Below are positions 54,863-64,000 of a stretch of DNA of 64,000 bases, one piece after another. Positions within the stretch are counted from its first letter, which is position 1. Every line of letters begins with the position of its first letter. Under the pieces are notes generated by a model. That model was not told the DNA's origin. It worked only from the letters and a program-made list of their open reading frames with translations, and did no database searches. The position numbers and the translations under genes are program-made. Source of the DNA: Bacteroidota bacterium (GTDB taxonomy: Bacteria > Bacteroidota > Ignavibacteria > Ignavibacteriales > Ignavibacteriaceae); assembly GCA_021824565.1 (NCBI GenBank), contig JAKAKL010000121.1:276363-340362 (forward strand), in the 5' to 3' direction.

Positions 54863-56080
54863 ATGAAATATTTATTTTTCTTCTTAATTGCATTTTCATT
54901 TGCAAACCTTTATGCCCAGAACAAAATGACCTCCGATGATTTATTTAAACAAGCGAGGGAAGCTGCATTTGAAAAGAAAGACCGCGCACAGGCAAGAAGC
55001 ATTTGCTATGAAATTTTGAAGCGAAGCCCTAACTATACCGACGTAGAGGTTTTCCTCGCAAGATTGTATACGTGGGATGATATGTACGATTCTGCGAGAG
55101 CAGTGTTCAAAAAAATTTTTGCAAGAGACTCTTCAAATTACGATGCGATAAATGCCGCGATTGATCTTGAATACTGGTCGAATAATTCGGAACAGGCTTT
55201 AAAGTATTGCAATCTTGGATTGGAAAAATATCCCCGGTCAGAAGATTTTCTTTTAAAAAAAGCGAAAGCGCTTGCAGATTTAAAACAGTATGACGAAGCC
55301 TTTAATACACTTGAGGAACTGCTGAAAATTAATAATTCAAATGCCGACGCCTTAAGCTTTGCCGAGAGATTAAAAGAAGATGTAAGAATTAATGCAATTA
55401 CAGTAAGTTACTCTTACGAAAGATTCAACGAAATATTTTCGCCGTGGCAGCTCGGATATATTCAATATTCCAGGCAGACTCCTATTGGAACAACTATTCT
55501 CCGCGCTAATTACGGAGACCGCTTTGACACCAAAGGCATGCAATACGAAATTGATATGTACCCAAGATTTGCAGACGGTCTTTATGCTTATTTAAATTTC
55601 GGCTATTCAAACTCGTCTATTTTCCCAAAGACACGCTACGGCGCCTCGCTTTACTACAGCCTGCCGTTTAGCTTTGAAGTCGATGCCGGATTCAGATTAT
55701 TAAAATACTCTTCCGACGTCTGGATATATACAGGCGCGCTTGGGAAATACTACAGCAACTTCTGGTTTTCATTTCGCACTTATATTACGCCAAGCGTGCA
55801 GTACGCATCTCATTCTTACTCGCTTATAATCAGATATTATTTATCCGGAGCCGATGATTATATCGCTTTATCAGGAGGGACAGGAATCAGTCCTGAAGCA
55901 AGCTCAATTGATAATCAAAATTACTGGTTAAAATCAAACAGCGGCGGAATTGAGTACCAATCAAAAATTACAAACAGAGTCATAATCAACGTCTCCGGCG
56001 ATTATGCAAACGAAGAGCGCTCGCCTGGCAGTTTTATATCTGAGTTTACTGCCGGAATAAGTTTAAAATATTTATTCTGA
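54863..56080 (+). CDS. TPR protein with YaiO-like outer-membrane barrel
   Basis: This 405-residue protein has a signal peptide (KYLFFFLIAFSFANLYAQ), tetratricopeptide repeats over about 25-170 (VFLARLYTWDDMYDSARAVF, then EDFLLKKAKALADLKQYDEA), and a C-terminal barrel of alternating strands (TVSYSYERFNEIFSPWQLG, then GISLKYLF ending in Phe) as in YaiO-family outer-membrane proteins. A TPR-plus-barrel layout resembles exopolysaccharide export proteins such as PgaA. It is divergent from the regulator gene, so the intergenic 100 bases hold both promoters. Confidence 0.88.
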   Translation: MKYLFFFLIAFSFANLYAQNKMTSDDLFKQAREAAFEKKDRAQARSICYEILKRSPNYTDVEVFLARLYTWDDMYDSARAVFKKIFARDSSNYDAINAAIDLEYWSNNSEQALKYCNLGLEKYPRSEDFLLKKAKALADLKQYDEAFNTLEELLKINNSNADALSFAERLKEDVRINAITVSYSYERFNEIFSPWQLGYIQYSRQTPIGTTILRANYGDRFDTKGMQYEIDMYPRFADGLYAYLNFGYSNSSIFPKTRYGASLYYSLPFSFEVDAGFRLLKYSSDVWIYTGALGKYYSNFWFSFRTYITPSVQYASHSYSLIIRYYLSGADDYIALSGGTGISPEASSIDNQNYWLKSNSGGIEYQSKITNRVIINVSGDYANEERSPGSFISEFTAGISLKYLF

Positions 56081-56089
56081 TCTGCATTG

Positions 56090-57250
56090 ATGAAAAGATA
56101 TTTAATAATTGCCGCTCTGGTTATACTTTTTACCTTCCCTGTGTGGATGCGCGTTGCTTGGTACCTTGAAGGAAAGAAAGAATTAAAAGTTGTTATGGTT
56201 GATAAAACTACAACAACAAACGAAGGAATTGAGCACAGATCATTTAACTGGGTTTTATATCATGAAAAATATTGCAAAGCCGACCGCTCGCTTTATTCGA
56301 TCTCAAAAGATTATTACGGATTTTTCCCCGGTACTAACGGACAATATAAAATTAAAGGGCTTGAAAACTTTTCAGACGAACAATTGAAAAACCTCGCAGA
56401 CAATACCGACTTGACCTATTACACGGACACTTACGGTGTATATAAAAGAGAATGGTTCGGAAAAATATTTAAAGGTGATGTCTCGCAATATATTTACGGC
56501 GGCATGTCTGCTCAAGACTTAAAATTTCTTTTGCTGATGAAGGCGCAGCATAAATTAATTTTAACCGAGTACAACGATATCGCTACTCCAACTTCAAAAG
56601 ACATAAGAAGCAAATTTGAAGACGCCTTTGGAGTAAGATGGACAGGATGGGTAGGCAGATATTTCAGCAGCCTTGATACTACACAAAACAAAGAAATACC
56701 GTATTGGCTTGTAAGAGATTACAAAGCGCAGCATAACAACAAATGGAAGTTTAAAAATTCGGGAATTGTATTTGTGCATGAAAGCGGACGAATTGAAATA
56801 CTTGAGAATAAACACGACTTAACGGCTGAAGTCCCTTATATTTTAACAAACGAAAGAAACCAGGATAGATTCCAGGTGCCGGAGAAAATAAAATATTCTT
56901 ACTGGTTCGACGTTATGCTTACATCTCATTCCAACAATGTTGTATCTGTCTATCAAATAAAAACAACAGCGCGAGGCGATTCTATTTTAAATTCAATTAA
57001 TATTCCAAATCCTTTTCCCGCTGTTATAGAACACTACGGTAAAAATTATAAGTTTTATTATTTCTGCGGCGACTTCTGCGACAACCCAGTCGATATGCTG
57101 TTCACAGAATTTGTAGGAATAACAAATTTTAGAGATCTATTTTTTTCAGCCAACAACATCGTCGAGCGCGACAGCTTTTTCTGGCTTTATTATGAGCCGA
57201 TGGTCTCTACCATCCTTGACGAATATTATTCTTCCTTAAATAAGAAATAA
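56090..57250 (+). CDS. Unknown envelope protein in the exopolysaccharide cluster
   Basis: The 386-residue product is of unrecognised family. The ATG at 56090 is preferred to the TTG just before it. The N-terminus is a signal anchor (KRYLIIAALVILFTFPVW); the rest should be periplasmic. Notable segments are FNWVLYHEKYCKADRSLYS, a Trp-rich EDAFGVRWTGWVGRYFSSL, and a late YYFCGDFCDNPVD with two Cys. It starts nine bases after the barrel gene, so it probably works with it, possibly in glycan modification; no catalytic motif is certain. Confidence 0.8.
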   Translation: MKRYLIIAALVILFTFPVWMRVAWYLEGKKELKVVMVDKTTTTNEGIEHRSFNWVLYHEKYCKADRSLYSISKDYYGFFPGTNGQYKIKGLENFSDEQLKNLADNTDLTYYTDTYGVYKREWFGKIFKGDVSQYIYGGMSAQDLKFLLLMKAQHKLILTEYNDIATPTSKDIRSKFEDAFGVRWTGWVGRYFSSLDTTQNKEIPYWLVRDYKAQHNNKWKFKNSGIVFVHESGRIEILENKHDLTAEVPYILTNERNQDRFQVPEKIKYSYWFDVMLTSHSNNVVSVYQIKTTARGDSILNSINIPNPFPAVIEHYGKNYKFYYFCGDFCDNPVDMLFTEFVGITNFRDLFFSANNIVERDSFFWLYYEPMVSTILDEYYSSLNKK

Positions 57251-57254
57251 TTTT

Positions 57255-59261
57255 TTAAAAGATAAACTGCGAAGGAATAAGACGCTTTGTCTTCAGCATA
57301 TAATCATTTCGCTGTTTAAACTCATCAAATAAGTTTCCTATCTTATCCATCATCATTTGATCATTGGAAGGAATTAGATTTAAGTTTTCATCTATCCTGT
57401 ATAGTGTTTTATCAGAGAGCAAATAATCGTGATACAAATAATCAAGAAGCTCATTTTTATTTCTCATCAAAGGATAGCTGTGAACATCTCTGAACTGCCG
57501 GGTAGTATCAAGTCCGGAGCCCATAAATGTTGTTTCCGAAGGTGTTTGAATTTTATAATCTTTGTTCAAGAAAGCAAGAATTGAAGGCGCAATATCAAAC
57601 TGCGAAGACACTGAAGAAAATCTCGCAGTCCGTTTCAGCATGGGAGAAAAAATAATAAGCGGGACATGGAATCTATCAATTTGATTTAGTATAGGAATCT
57701 CCGGCATTCTATGATCGCCGGTAATTATAAAAATTGTGTTGTTGTAATCCGGTCTCTTTTTATATTCATTAAAAAAGTATCTGTAAGCGTCGTCCGTATA
57801 TACAACTGTGGAAAGCATGTCGCGGTAGCTTTTATCTTGAGCAATTATATCAGGGGTCAAGCTTGATTTACTAATTATTTCATCCACGCGTTTTCTATAA
57901 TAATCCTGATCCAAGATTAAAAAAGGGCTGTGCATTGAAAGCGTCATTGAAATATCGATTCTATGTCCCGTTGTATCCTGGTTTGTAATTGAAAAATATT
58001 TTTCAAATAATTCCTTATCGCCGTAGCCCCAGGTAAAGCCGTTGCCGGAGGAAGGCATTTTTTTGTATCCAGGTCCAAAGTCTTTTATATCTATAACCTG
58101 AGCGCCTTGTCTCTTGAAAAAAGTATCCATATAATCGAAGTGGGCATCCCCGCCGTAGAAAAATTTTGCTGTGTATCCATTATCTATCAAAAGTTTGATG
58201 ATTGAAAAATGCGGCGGCATATTTTCATTAAGTTCGAGAAAGCCTTTTTCGGCAAACGGGAGCGAGCCGAAAATTGAAGGCGGGAAGGCGAAGGTTCTTC
58301 CGCCGCAGCTTAGAAAATTATCCCAATATAAGCTGTGCTGCGCAAGAGAATCGAGGAACGGCGTAAAGCTGCCCATATATGCACCTTCGCCGGAATATCC
58401 TTTGCCAAGGCTTTCGGTTACAAGAAAAACAAAGTTCGGTTTCTTGTCGCCGATATTAAAAAAATTTCCGAGAACATCGGGAGAATTTTCAGTGTGCAAA
58501 AACGGATAGTTGCTGTCCACATAATTGAACCCGGCATTGTTGGTTGTGTCTGAGTCGTAATAATAATTTGAAATTGGGATTTCAAAATCTCCGACGAAAA
58601 AATAATGATAAGATTTGGAGATGAAGAATTGTAGTTTATTCACAGCCAATGAATAGTCCGTAGTATTTCCAAAGTTTTGCAGTTTGGGAGTAATGCTTTT
58701 TACTGCCAGCCAGGAAATAATTAAACAAATATAAAATGCAGTTTGAACCCAGCCGGGTAATTTAATTTTATTAAATCTTGTAATAACTCCTGCAATAAGC
58801 GTGACCGCAATTATAAAGGAAACTAAGTATATCAAATTAAACCCGCCGGCAGATCCGACAGTGTGCGTTATTTCTGAAATTGTGTATCCGAACAGGTCCG
58901 AGCCAAGCGGTATTGCGGACTTGGAGAAGTAAAGAATTAATAGAAGATAAATGAACGTAAAAACAGTAGCCAGAGTTCTGAAAACAATAAGCGCGGCTTT
59001 CCGGTTTATGAAGAACACGATTAAAAAAATAATGCAGAGCAGAGCAGCTAATTGAAAGAAAAAAACTGTATCGTAAAAAAAGCCGTATGCTATTACCGAT
59101 GGCTGGATATCCTGAAAGAAAGTTTGACGCCATACGAATATAATTTCGTAAGCGCGAAGAAGTATTAAGAAAAATAATAAGCCCAGCGCGGACGGAACAA
59201 AACTTCGAAGCCCTTCTTTTAATTTACTTTTGGATAAAGCTACAATTTCTTCAAATTCCAT
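57255..59261 (-). CDS. LtaS-like membrane sulfatase-family protein
   Basis: This 668-residue protein has about five N-terminal membrane segments (from LGLLFFLILLRAYEIIFVW to the segment near 180) and an alkaline-phosphatase-like sulfatase domain. The metal-site FLVTESLGKGYSGEG, the likely nucleophile Thr in CGGRTFAFPP, and ITGDHRMPEIP match the lipoteichoic acid synthase group. In Gram-negative bacteria such enzymes attach glycerol phosphate or phosphoethanolamine to envelope glycans. It is convergent with the unknown gene at 56090. Confidence 0.9.
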   Translation of the reverse strand: MEFEEIVALSKSKLKEGLRSFVPSALGLLFFLILLRAYEIIFVWRQTFFQDIQPSVIAYGFFYDTVFFFQLAALLCIIFLIVFFINRKAALIVFRTLATVFTFIYLLLILYFSKSAIPLGSDLFGYTISEITHTVGSAGGFNLIYLVSFIIAVTLIAGVITRFNKIKLPGWVQTAFYICLIISWLAVKSITPKLQNFGNTTDYSLAVNKLQFFISKSYHYFFVGDFEIPISNYYYDSDTTNNAGFNYVDSNYPFLHTENSPDVLGNFFNIGDKKPNFVFLVTESLGKGYSGEGAYMGSFTPFLDSLAQHSLYWDNFLSCGGRTFAFPPSIFGSLPFAEKGFLELNENMPPHFSIIKLLIDNGYTAKFFYGGDAHFDYMDTFFKRQGAQVIDIKDFGPGYKKMPSSGNGFTWGYGDKELFEKYFSITNQDTTGHRIDISMTLSMHSPFLILDQDYYRKRVDEIISKSSLTPDIIAQDKSYRDMLSTVVYTDDAYRYFFNEYKKRPDYNNTIFIITGDHRMPEIPILNQIDRFHVPLIIFSPMLKRTARFSSVSSQFDIAPSILAFLNKDYKIQTPSETTFMGSGLDTTRQFRDVHSYPLMRNKNELLDYLYHDYLLSDKTLYRIDENLNLIPSNDQMMMDKIGNLFDEFKQRNDYMLKTKRLIPSQFIF

Positions 59262-59640
59262 TTTCTGTTTTTGATTGTCAATTGAATGAACGTTAACACA
59301 AAAATATAATCGAAAGTTATTTCCTAAGATTTTATCGATTATACTAAAAGACTTTTACTGCTGAATAAACAGGCGGCAAATTACGTATTTATGAAAATCA
59401 AAATCAACATAACAAAATGAGAGCTTAAATATTGTGAATATCACATGATCAAATATCTGTCAAAATTTTTGTTGAAACTTTACAAGGCTATAAATATTAT
59501 TCGTGCAGCGGAAAAAAAATATTTTATTATAAAATAAACGTTACTATTAAAATTCTAAGACTTAAAAGCATTTATCAGCTAAATATGAAAAAGTATCCTT
59601 TTTCCTTAATAATCTTTCCATAATATTTCACGAGGTATCT
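59262..59640. other. Divergent promoter region between the LtaS-like and BNR genes
   Basis: This 380-base AT-rich gap must carry promoters for two divergent genes, but I see no convincing motif. CACGAGG a few bases before 59641 is a plausible ribosome site. No gene or repeat was found. Confidence 0.4.
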
Positions 59641-62562
59641 ATGAAAAAAATAATTGTACTATTTGTTGTGTTCTTAATAATTGGGATTAGATACACACAT
59701 AAATACGAAACTCCTACTGTATTAAAAAGATATAATGCGCCAAAACCGCCGATGCAAGGCGACCGCGATAATCCTTATGCCGCAATGTTATTCAGGTACA
59801 AAATGATTGTCGGCAGGAAACAATTTTTAGATCCTCTGGCGCGGCAAAGAGCAATTGATTATTCTAAAAAATTCTTGATGAAAAAAAATCCGAATGATCT
59901 TACAACAATATCTTCATGGAATGCCCTGGGTCCGGGAAATATTGGTGGAAGAATCCGCTCAATTCTTGTGAGACCGTCAAATGCCAACACAATATTAATC
60001 GGAGCTGTTGCCGGCGGTGTTTGGAAATCAACAGACGGCGGCTCAAGCTGGGCGGCAGAAATGGACAATGATAATCCCATTGCGATTGACTGCATGGCAA
60101 ATAACGGCGATACCGTTTACGCCGGTACCGGCGAAGGCTGGGGTAACGTTGACGCTGTTTACGGCGGAGGAATTTATAAATCTACCGACTTTGGAAGTAC
60201 CTGGACTTTGCTTTCTTCAACTGTTGGTGGCAATGTTTGGAACTTCAGGGACGTATTGAAATTAGCTTTTGATCCAAATGGAAATATATACGCCGTTACA
60301 AAAGCCTATAATAACAAAGATGGAGTTGGAAGTTACCTTAGCAACGGCGGACTGTATGAATCTAGAGATGGTGGGAGTACCTGGAATAGCATTAGTTCCT
60401 CGATGAGTTTTAGCAGTAATTATTTTAACGGCTGCGATGCTATTCCTATAACTTCTACAACAATATTGTTCGCTACAGAAAATAACGGAACCACTCTTGG
60501 CGGAATTTTTAAAACAACCGACGGCGGAACTACCTGGACGCAAATTACAAGCGGATTACCTTCTACCAATTATCAAAGAATCGCTTTCGCTCAAAATCCG
60601 GACACTGCAAACACCGTTTATGCCGTCATTCAATCAACCGATAACTCTTCCGGCGGCGATGCGGGCTTAAAAGGAATTTATAAATCAACTGATGCCGGAA
60701 GTACCTGGTCTGCATTAACAAAGCCTTCTAATATTTCTTCAACGGGCAGTTTGTCCTATCTTGGAGATCAAGGATGGTACGGGAATGTTATTGCTGTTGA
60801 CCCTAATAATACTGCAAATATTTATGTCGGCGGCGTTGATATGATGAAATCAACCGACTGGGGAAATTCATGGAGTCAATTAACTTATTGGGATGCATCT
60901 TATGGAACTCCTGTCATTCACGCTGATCATCATGCTATAACTTTTGTCCCCGGATCATCCGGTGTAGTTTATGCCGGAGATGACGGCGGTATTCAAAAAT
61001 CAACCGACGGTGGAGCATCATGGACAAGCTTGAATAACGGATTGGCTATTACTCAATTCTACGGCGGTGCGGTCTATCCTTCGGGAACAACTTATTACGG
61101 CGGCGCTCAGGATAATGGTCATTTACTTTATAACGGCTCCGGCACAAGCTGGACTGAAGTTGTCGGCGGAGACGGCGGATATGCTGCGATTGATCAGTCT
61201 AACTCAAATGTTGCTTATGAAGAATATACTTATCTGCAGATGAGTAAAACTACCGACGGCGGAATTACCTGGAATACTTGTACCACAAACTTATCCGATG
61301 CCGGAAGCGGCAGCACTGCACTATTTATCGCGCCGTTTGATATTGATCCGGAAACAGATACTGTTTTAATAGCTGGCGGTCAGTCTGTATGGCTGTCAAC
61401 CAGCGGCGCAAATAGCTGGTCTGCTTCAAGCGGCGTACTTTCTTCAGGACAATTAGTCAGCGCAGTAACAGCAGTAAACAGCTCATCGCCTTATCTTGGC
61501 TTTGCCGGTACAACCGACGGCAAAGTTTTTAAATGTACAAGCATGACCGGTTCAGGCGATACGTGGACTGAAATAACACCAACAAATAACAATGGCGCTT
61601 ATGTTAGAAGAATTGTTGTCGACTTAAGTAATAAGAATCATGTTTATGTTTGCTACTCCGGCTATAATAATGACGGCGTAACGCCGACCCGTCATATTTT
61701 TTATTCGACGGATCAAGGAACAAGCTGGACTGACGTCTCCGGCGATCTTCCCGATGTTCCTGTTCATTCATTGGTTATCGATCCGAACAACTCTTCTGAT
61801 CTATACATTGGAACAGAAACCGGAGTTTATCAATCAACGAACGGCGGAACAAACTGGGTTAACACTTCAACAGGAATGCCGTCTTATGTTCCCGTAGATG
61901 AATTAGTAAGGCAAACCGGTACAAATAGTCTTTTCGCGTTCACACATGGAAGAAGCGCTTTCAACACTACAGCTCCGCTCCCTGTTGAATTAACTACTTT
62001 TGCTTCTACGGTTTCTAATGGAGAAGTAATTCTAAATTGGAAAACTGAAACAGAGCTTAATAATTACGGCTTTGAAATTGAAAGGCAAACAATAAATAAT
62101 AATCATTCTGTTTTATCGGCAAACCCCTGGCAGGATATTGGCTTTGTAAAAGGAAGCGGCACAAGCAATTCACCGAAACAATATTCTTTCGTTGATAAGA
62201 ATCCGGTTAACGGAACCAATTTCCAGTACCGTATTAAACAGATCGATAACTCCGGTAAATATAAATATTCAAACGCGATCAGCGTTGAAATTTTACCAAC
62301 CGATTTTTCATTGTACCAGAATTATCCGAATCCTTTTAACCCGACAACCACTATAAAATACTCTCTTCCTGTTTCAAGCAAAGTTGTGTTAAAAGTTTAT
62401 GATATTTCCGGCAGAGAAATTTCAACTTTGGTAAATGAAGTTAAAGATGCCGGCACTTATGAAGCGCAATTTAACGGAAGCAGTCTTGCGAGCGGTGTAT
62501 ACTTCTACAGGCTGCAGGCTAAAAATTATACCGAGACGAAAAAGTTTGTGCTGCTGAAATAA
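59641..62562 (+). CDS. T9SS-sorted BNR/sialidase-like repeat protein
   Basis: This 973-residue protein has a signal peptide (KIIVLFVVFLIIGIRY) and a long series of Asp-box/BNR repeats (KSTDGGSSW, KSTDFGSTW, ESRDGGSTW, KTTDGGTTW, KSTDAGSTW, KSTDWGNSW, KSTDGGASW, STDQGTSW, QSTNGGTNW), forming one or two beta-propellers as in VPS10-type or sialidase-fold proteins. An Fn3-like domain (about 780-880) follows, and then the T9SS signal (NYPNPFNPTTTIKYSLP, then LASGVYFYRLQAK). No sialidase catalytic set is certain, so a binding or glycan role is more likely. Confidence 0.88.
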   Translation: MKKIIVLFVVFLIIGIRYTHKYETPTVLKRYNAPKPPMQGDRDNPYAAMLFRYKMIVGRKQFLDPLARQRAIDYSKKFLMKKNPNDLTTISSWNALGPGNIGGRIRSILVRPSNANTILIGAVAGGVWKSTDGGSSWAAEMDNDNPIAIDCMANNGDTVYAGTGEGWGNVDAVYGGGIYKSTDFGSTWTLLSSTVGGNVWNFRDVLKLAFDPNGNIYAVTKAYNNKDGVGSYLSNGGLYESRDGGSTWNSISSSMSFSSNYFNGCDAIPITSTTILFATENNGTTLGGIFKTTDGGTTWTQITSGLPSTNYQRIAFAQNPDTANTVYAVIQSTDNSSGGDAGLKGIYKSTDAGSTWSALTKPSNISSTGSLSYLGDQGWYGNVIAVDPNNTANIYVGGVDMMKSTDWGNSWSQLTYWDASYGTPVIHADHHAITFVPGSSGVVYAGDDGGIQKSTDGGASWTSLNNGLAITQFYGGAVYPSGTTYYGGAQDNGHLLYNGSGTSWTEVVGGDGGYAAIDQSNSNVAYEEYTYLQMSKTTDGGITWNTCTTNLSDAGSGSTALFIAPFDIDPETDTVLIAGGQSVWLSTSGANSWSASSGVLSSGQLVSAVTAVNSSSPYLGFAGTTDGKVFKCTSMTGSGDTWTEITPTNNNGAYVRRIVVDLSNKNHVYVCYSGYNNDGVTPTRHIFYSTDQGTSWTDVSGDLPDVPVHSLVIDPNNSSDLYIGTETGVYQSTNGGTNWVNTSTGMPSYVPVDELVRQTGTNSLFAFTHGRSAFNTTAPLPVELTTFASTVSNGEVILNWKTETELNNYGFEIERQTINNNHSVLSANPWQDIGFVKGSGTSNSPKQYSFVDKNPVNGTNFQYRIKQIDNSGKYKYSNAISVEILPTDFSLYQNYPNPFNPTTTIKYSLPVSSKVVLKVYDISGREISTLVNEVKDAGTYEAQFNGSSLASGVYFYRLQAKNYTETKKFVLLK

Positions 62563-62582
62563 TATTCAGCAAGAATTTCTTT

Positions 62583-62620
62583 AATGCCTCTTTTCAAATT
62601 TTTGAAGAGAGGCATTTTTA
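62583..62620. terminator. Bidirectional terminator
   Basis: AATGCCTCT (62583-62591) pairs with AGAGGCATT (62608-62616). An inner TTCAA/TTGAA pairing extends the stem, and a T-run follows. It lies between convergent genes. Confidence 0.9.
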
Positions 62621-63865
62621 TTTCCTTGCACGTCTTGTTATTAATCTTACGCCTCTGCGCGAAGTAAAATAATATAAGATCCACTCTCCCATAACTCTAA
62701 AGCGATTCCTAAAAGTTATAAGAAAAAAGATGTGAACGAATGTCCATAAAAACCATGCAATGCCCTGCGAGAATTCAAACCTTCTTATCATGGCGACAGC
62801 CTTTGCTTTGCCGATTGTCGCCATTGTGCCTTTATCAAAATAACTGAACGGCTCTCTATTCCCTTTCGGAATTTCTCTCTCAATAATTCTTGCTGCATAC
62901 TTTCCTTGCTGTATCGCGACCGGAGCAATTCCAGGCAGCAGTTCTCCGTTTTGATTTTTTATATTCGCCGCGTCTCCTATTACAAAAATATTCGGATAAT
63001 CTTTTATTGAAAGATCGTTCTCAACTAAAACTCTTCCAGCTCTGTCGAGATCGGCTCCGAGAGATTTTAACAGCGGCGAAGCTTCATTGCCGGCAGCCCA
63101 AATTATATTTTTAGTTTTGATCATAGTCCCTCCGGCAGTTACTCCGTTAGTTGAAACCTCTGTTACCATAGCATCCGTCATAACCTTAACACCCATTTTT
63201 TCAAGATCGCTTTTCGCTATCGCAGAAAGATGCCCGGAGTAAGCCGTAAGAATTCTTGCGCCGGCTTCGATAAGAAAAATTTTTGTCTCCTGCGGTTTGA
63301 TGTTTCTAAAGTCCTTCAGCATTGTCTGCCGTGCGATCTCTGCGATTGCTCCCGCCATCTCAACTCCGGTTGGACCGCCGCCGATTATTACAAATGTTAA
63401 ATATTCATCCCGCTTATTTTTATCCTCTTCTATTTCTGCTTCTTCAAAAGAAGACAAAATATTTTCACGGACCGAAAGCGCGTCGTTCAATGTCTTCAAA
63501 CCTGGAGCATATTTCTCCCATTCATTCTTTCCGAAATATGAATGGGACGAACCAGGCGACATGATTAAATAATCAAAATAAATCCTCCTGTCCTCAAGCT
63601 GAACGTATGATTCATTTTTATTTACAGACAAAACTTCGGACATGATCACTTCAATATTTTTTTTGCCCCTGAAAACCGAGCGTATCGGCACCGCAATATC
63701 TCCCGGCGAAAGCGCCGCGGTTGCAACCTGGTAAAGTAAAGGCTGGAATAGATGGTGGTTGGTTTTATCTATTATAATTATTTCAAAATTATTTTTTCTG
63801 AACTGCTTTGCGGCATTAAGACCGCCGAAGCCGCCGCCGATAATTACTACTCTTTTTCTATTCAT
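62618..63865 (-). CDS. ndh: Type II NADH dehydrogenase
   Basis: This 415-residue flavoprotein transfers electrons from NADH to quinone without pumping protons. The FAD motif is VVIIGGGFGGLNAAKQF (about 5-21), the second nucleotide motif FVIIGGGPTGVEMAGAIAE (about 158-176), and the late FVIGDAANIKNQNGELLPG segment and QQGKYAARII are typical. A C-terminal hydrophobic part (GIAWFLWTFVHIFFLITF) should bind the membrane. It is probably peripheral on the inner face of the inner membrane. Confidence 0.93.
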   Translation of the reverse strand: MNRKRVVIIGGGFGGLNAAKQFRKNNFEIIIIDKTNHHLFQPLLYQVATAALSPGDIAVPIRSVFRGKKNIEVIMSEVLSVNKNESYVQLEDRRIYFDYLIMSPGSSHSYFGKNEWEKYAPGLKTLNDALSVRENILSSFEEAEIEEDKNKRDEYLTFVIIGGGPTGVEMAGAIAEIARQTMLKDFRNIKPQETKIFLIEAGARILTAYSGHLSAIAKSDLEKMGVKVMTDAMVTEVSTNGVTAGGTMIKTKNIIWAAGNEASPLLKSLGADLDRAGRVLVENDLSIKDYPNIFVIGDAANIKNQNGELLPGIAPVAIQQGKYAARIIEREIPKGNREPFSYFDKGTMATIGKAKAVAMIRRFEFSQGIAWFLWTFVHIFFLITFRNRFRVMGEWILYYFTSRRGVRLITRRARK

Positions 63866-63943
63866 ATAAATTACCCGGAATATTTTCCGGATAATTTAAC
63901 GAAAAAGATCTGCAAATATTGAAGCGTATGTCATCTGCGTGTT

Positions 63944-64000
63944 TTACACATTAAATAAGAAGTGCATTACATCGCCGTCGTTAACAACGTAATCTTTTCC
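63944..64000 (-). CDS. YchF-like ATPase, last 18 codons
   Basis: The minus strand at the window end reads GKDYVVNDGDVMHFLFNV and then stops at 63944-63946. This is the characteristic C-terminal end of the YchF/OLA1 family (TGS-domain ending DYVVxDGDVxHFxFNV), a ribosome-associated nucleotide hydrolase. The rest of the gene lies beyond the window. The call rests on 18 residues but the match is very good. Confidence 0.85.
   Translation of the reverse strand, partial: GKDYVVNDGDVMHFLFNV

Overview
The window looks like a chromosomal segment of an Ignavibacteria-type member of the Bacteroidota/Chlorobi group. Four large secreted proteins end in the type IX secretion (T9SS) C-terminal sorting domain with the NYPNPFNP signature. 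A bacillithiol-type BshA gene and a TTG-N21-TAnnTTTG promoter fit the same assignment. This is inferred from family content; no marker gene was compared.

The first 16 kb is a defence and toxin-antitoxin island. Bases 1-550 hold three decayed small genes (HEPN, AbrB, DpnD/PcfM-like), each apparently one base out of frame. Bases 905-9097 hold a tightly packed, co-directional seven-gene operon: a C-type controller with a C-box-like operator, a DNA cytosine-5 methyltransferase, a NurA-like nuclease, a HerA-like translocase, a large GHKL protein with an N-terminal MORC/Hsp90-like ATPase, an H-box and a C-terminal kinase ATPase, a receiver-domain protein, and a Mig-like T/G mismatch DNA glycosylase. 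No classical restriction endonuclease is present. I read this as a restriction-modification-like defence system in which NurA-HerA is the likely effector, a two-component pair is the likely sensor or switch, and the glycosylase repairs deaminated 5-methylcytosine. I do not recognise a named system with this composition. It is the main discovery candidate. A cold-shock gene, a Panacea-Fic toxin-antitoxin pair and an MNT-HEPN pair follow.

Between about 11.5 and 15 kb and again between 44.7 and 49.3 kb lie unusual non-coding structures. Two tandem arrays (11 units at 21-bp spacing; 10 units at 42-43-bp spacing) each sit just upstream of an unrecognised gene with a strong Shine-Dalgarno sequence. 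There is also a dispersed element of about 300 bp in two copies with matching internal inverted repeats, a palindrome-rich element, and a candidate structured RNA.

The rest is mostly ordinary chromosome. 15.9-22.1 kb: a T9SS metallopeptidase, a lipoprotein, a GH13 amylase, an RfbD-like reductase and a PfkB kinase. 22.3-30.7 kb: BshA, a DNPH1-like hydrolase, an RsmF-like rRNA methyltransferase, an ArsC-like protein and a giant AMP-binding/GNAT fusion. 30.8-32.7 kb: glutamine synthetase with an Lrp/AsnC regulator. 32.8-36.2 kb: a carbamoyltransferase-SxtJ-DUF5989-small basic protein-GT2 operon, including two genes of about 50 codons. 36.3-44.7 kb: a SurA-like chaperone, an SGNH/TPR protein, a pilin-like protein, a DMT transporter, enolase, a GNAT protein and an aldo/keto reductase. 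47-51.6 kb: two T9SS surface proteins, one with a putative thioester adhesin domain. 51.8-59.3 kb: an exopolysaccharide-type cluster (GT2, HEAT protein, CheY-like regulator, YaiO-like barrel, unknown protein, LtaS-like sulfatase). The end holds a BNR-repeat T9SS protein, a type II NADH dehydrogenase and the last codons of a YchF-like gene.
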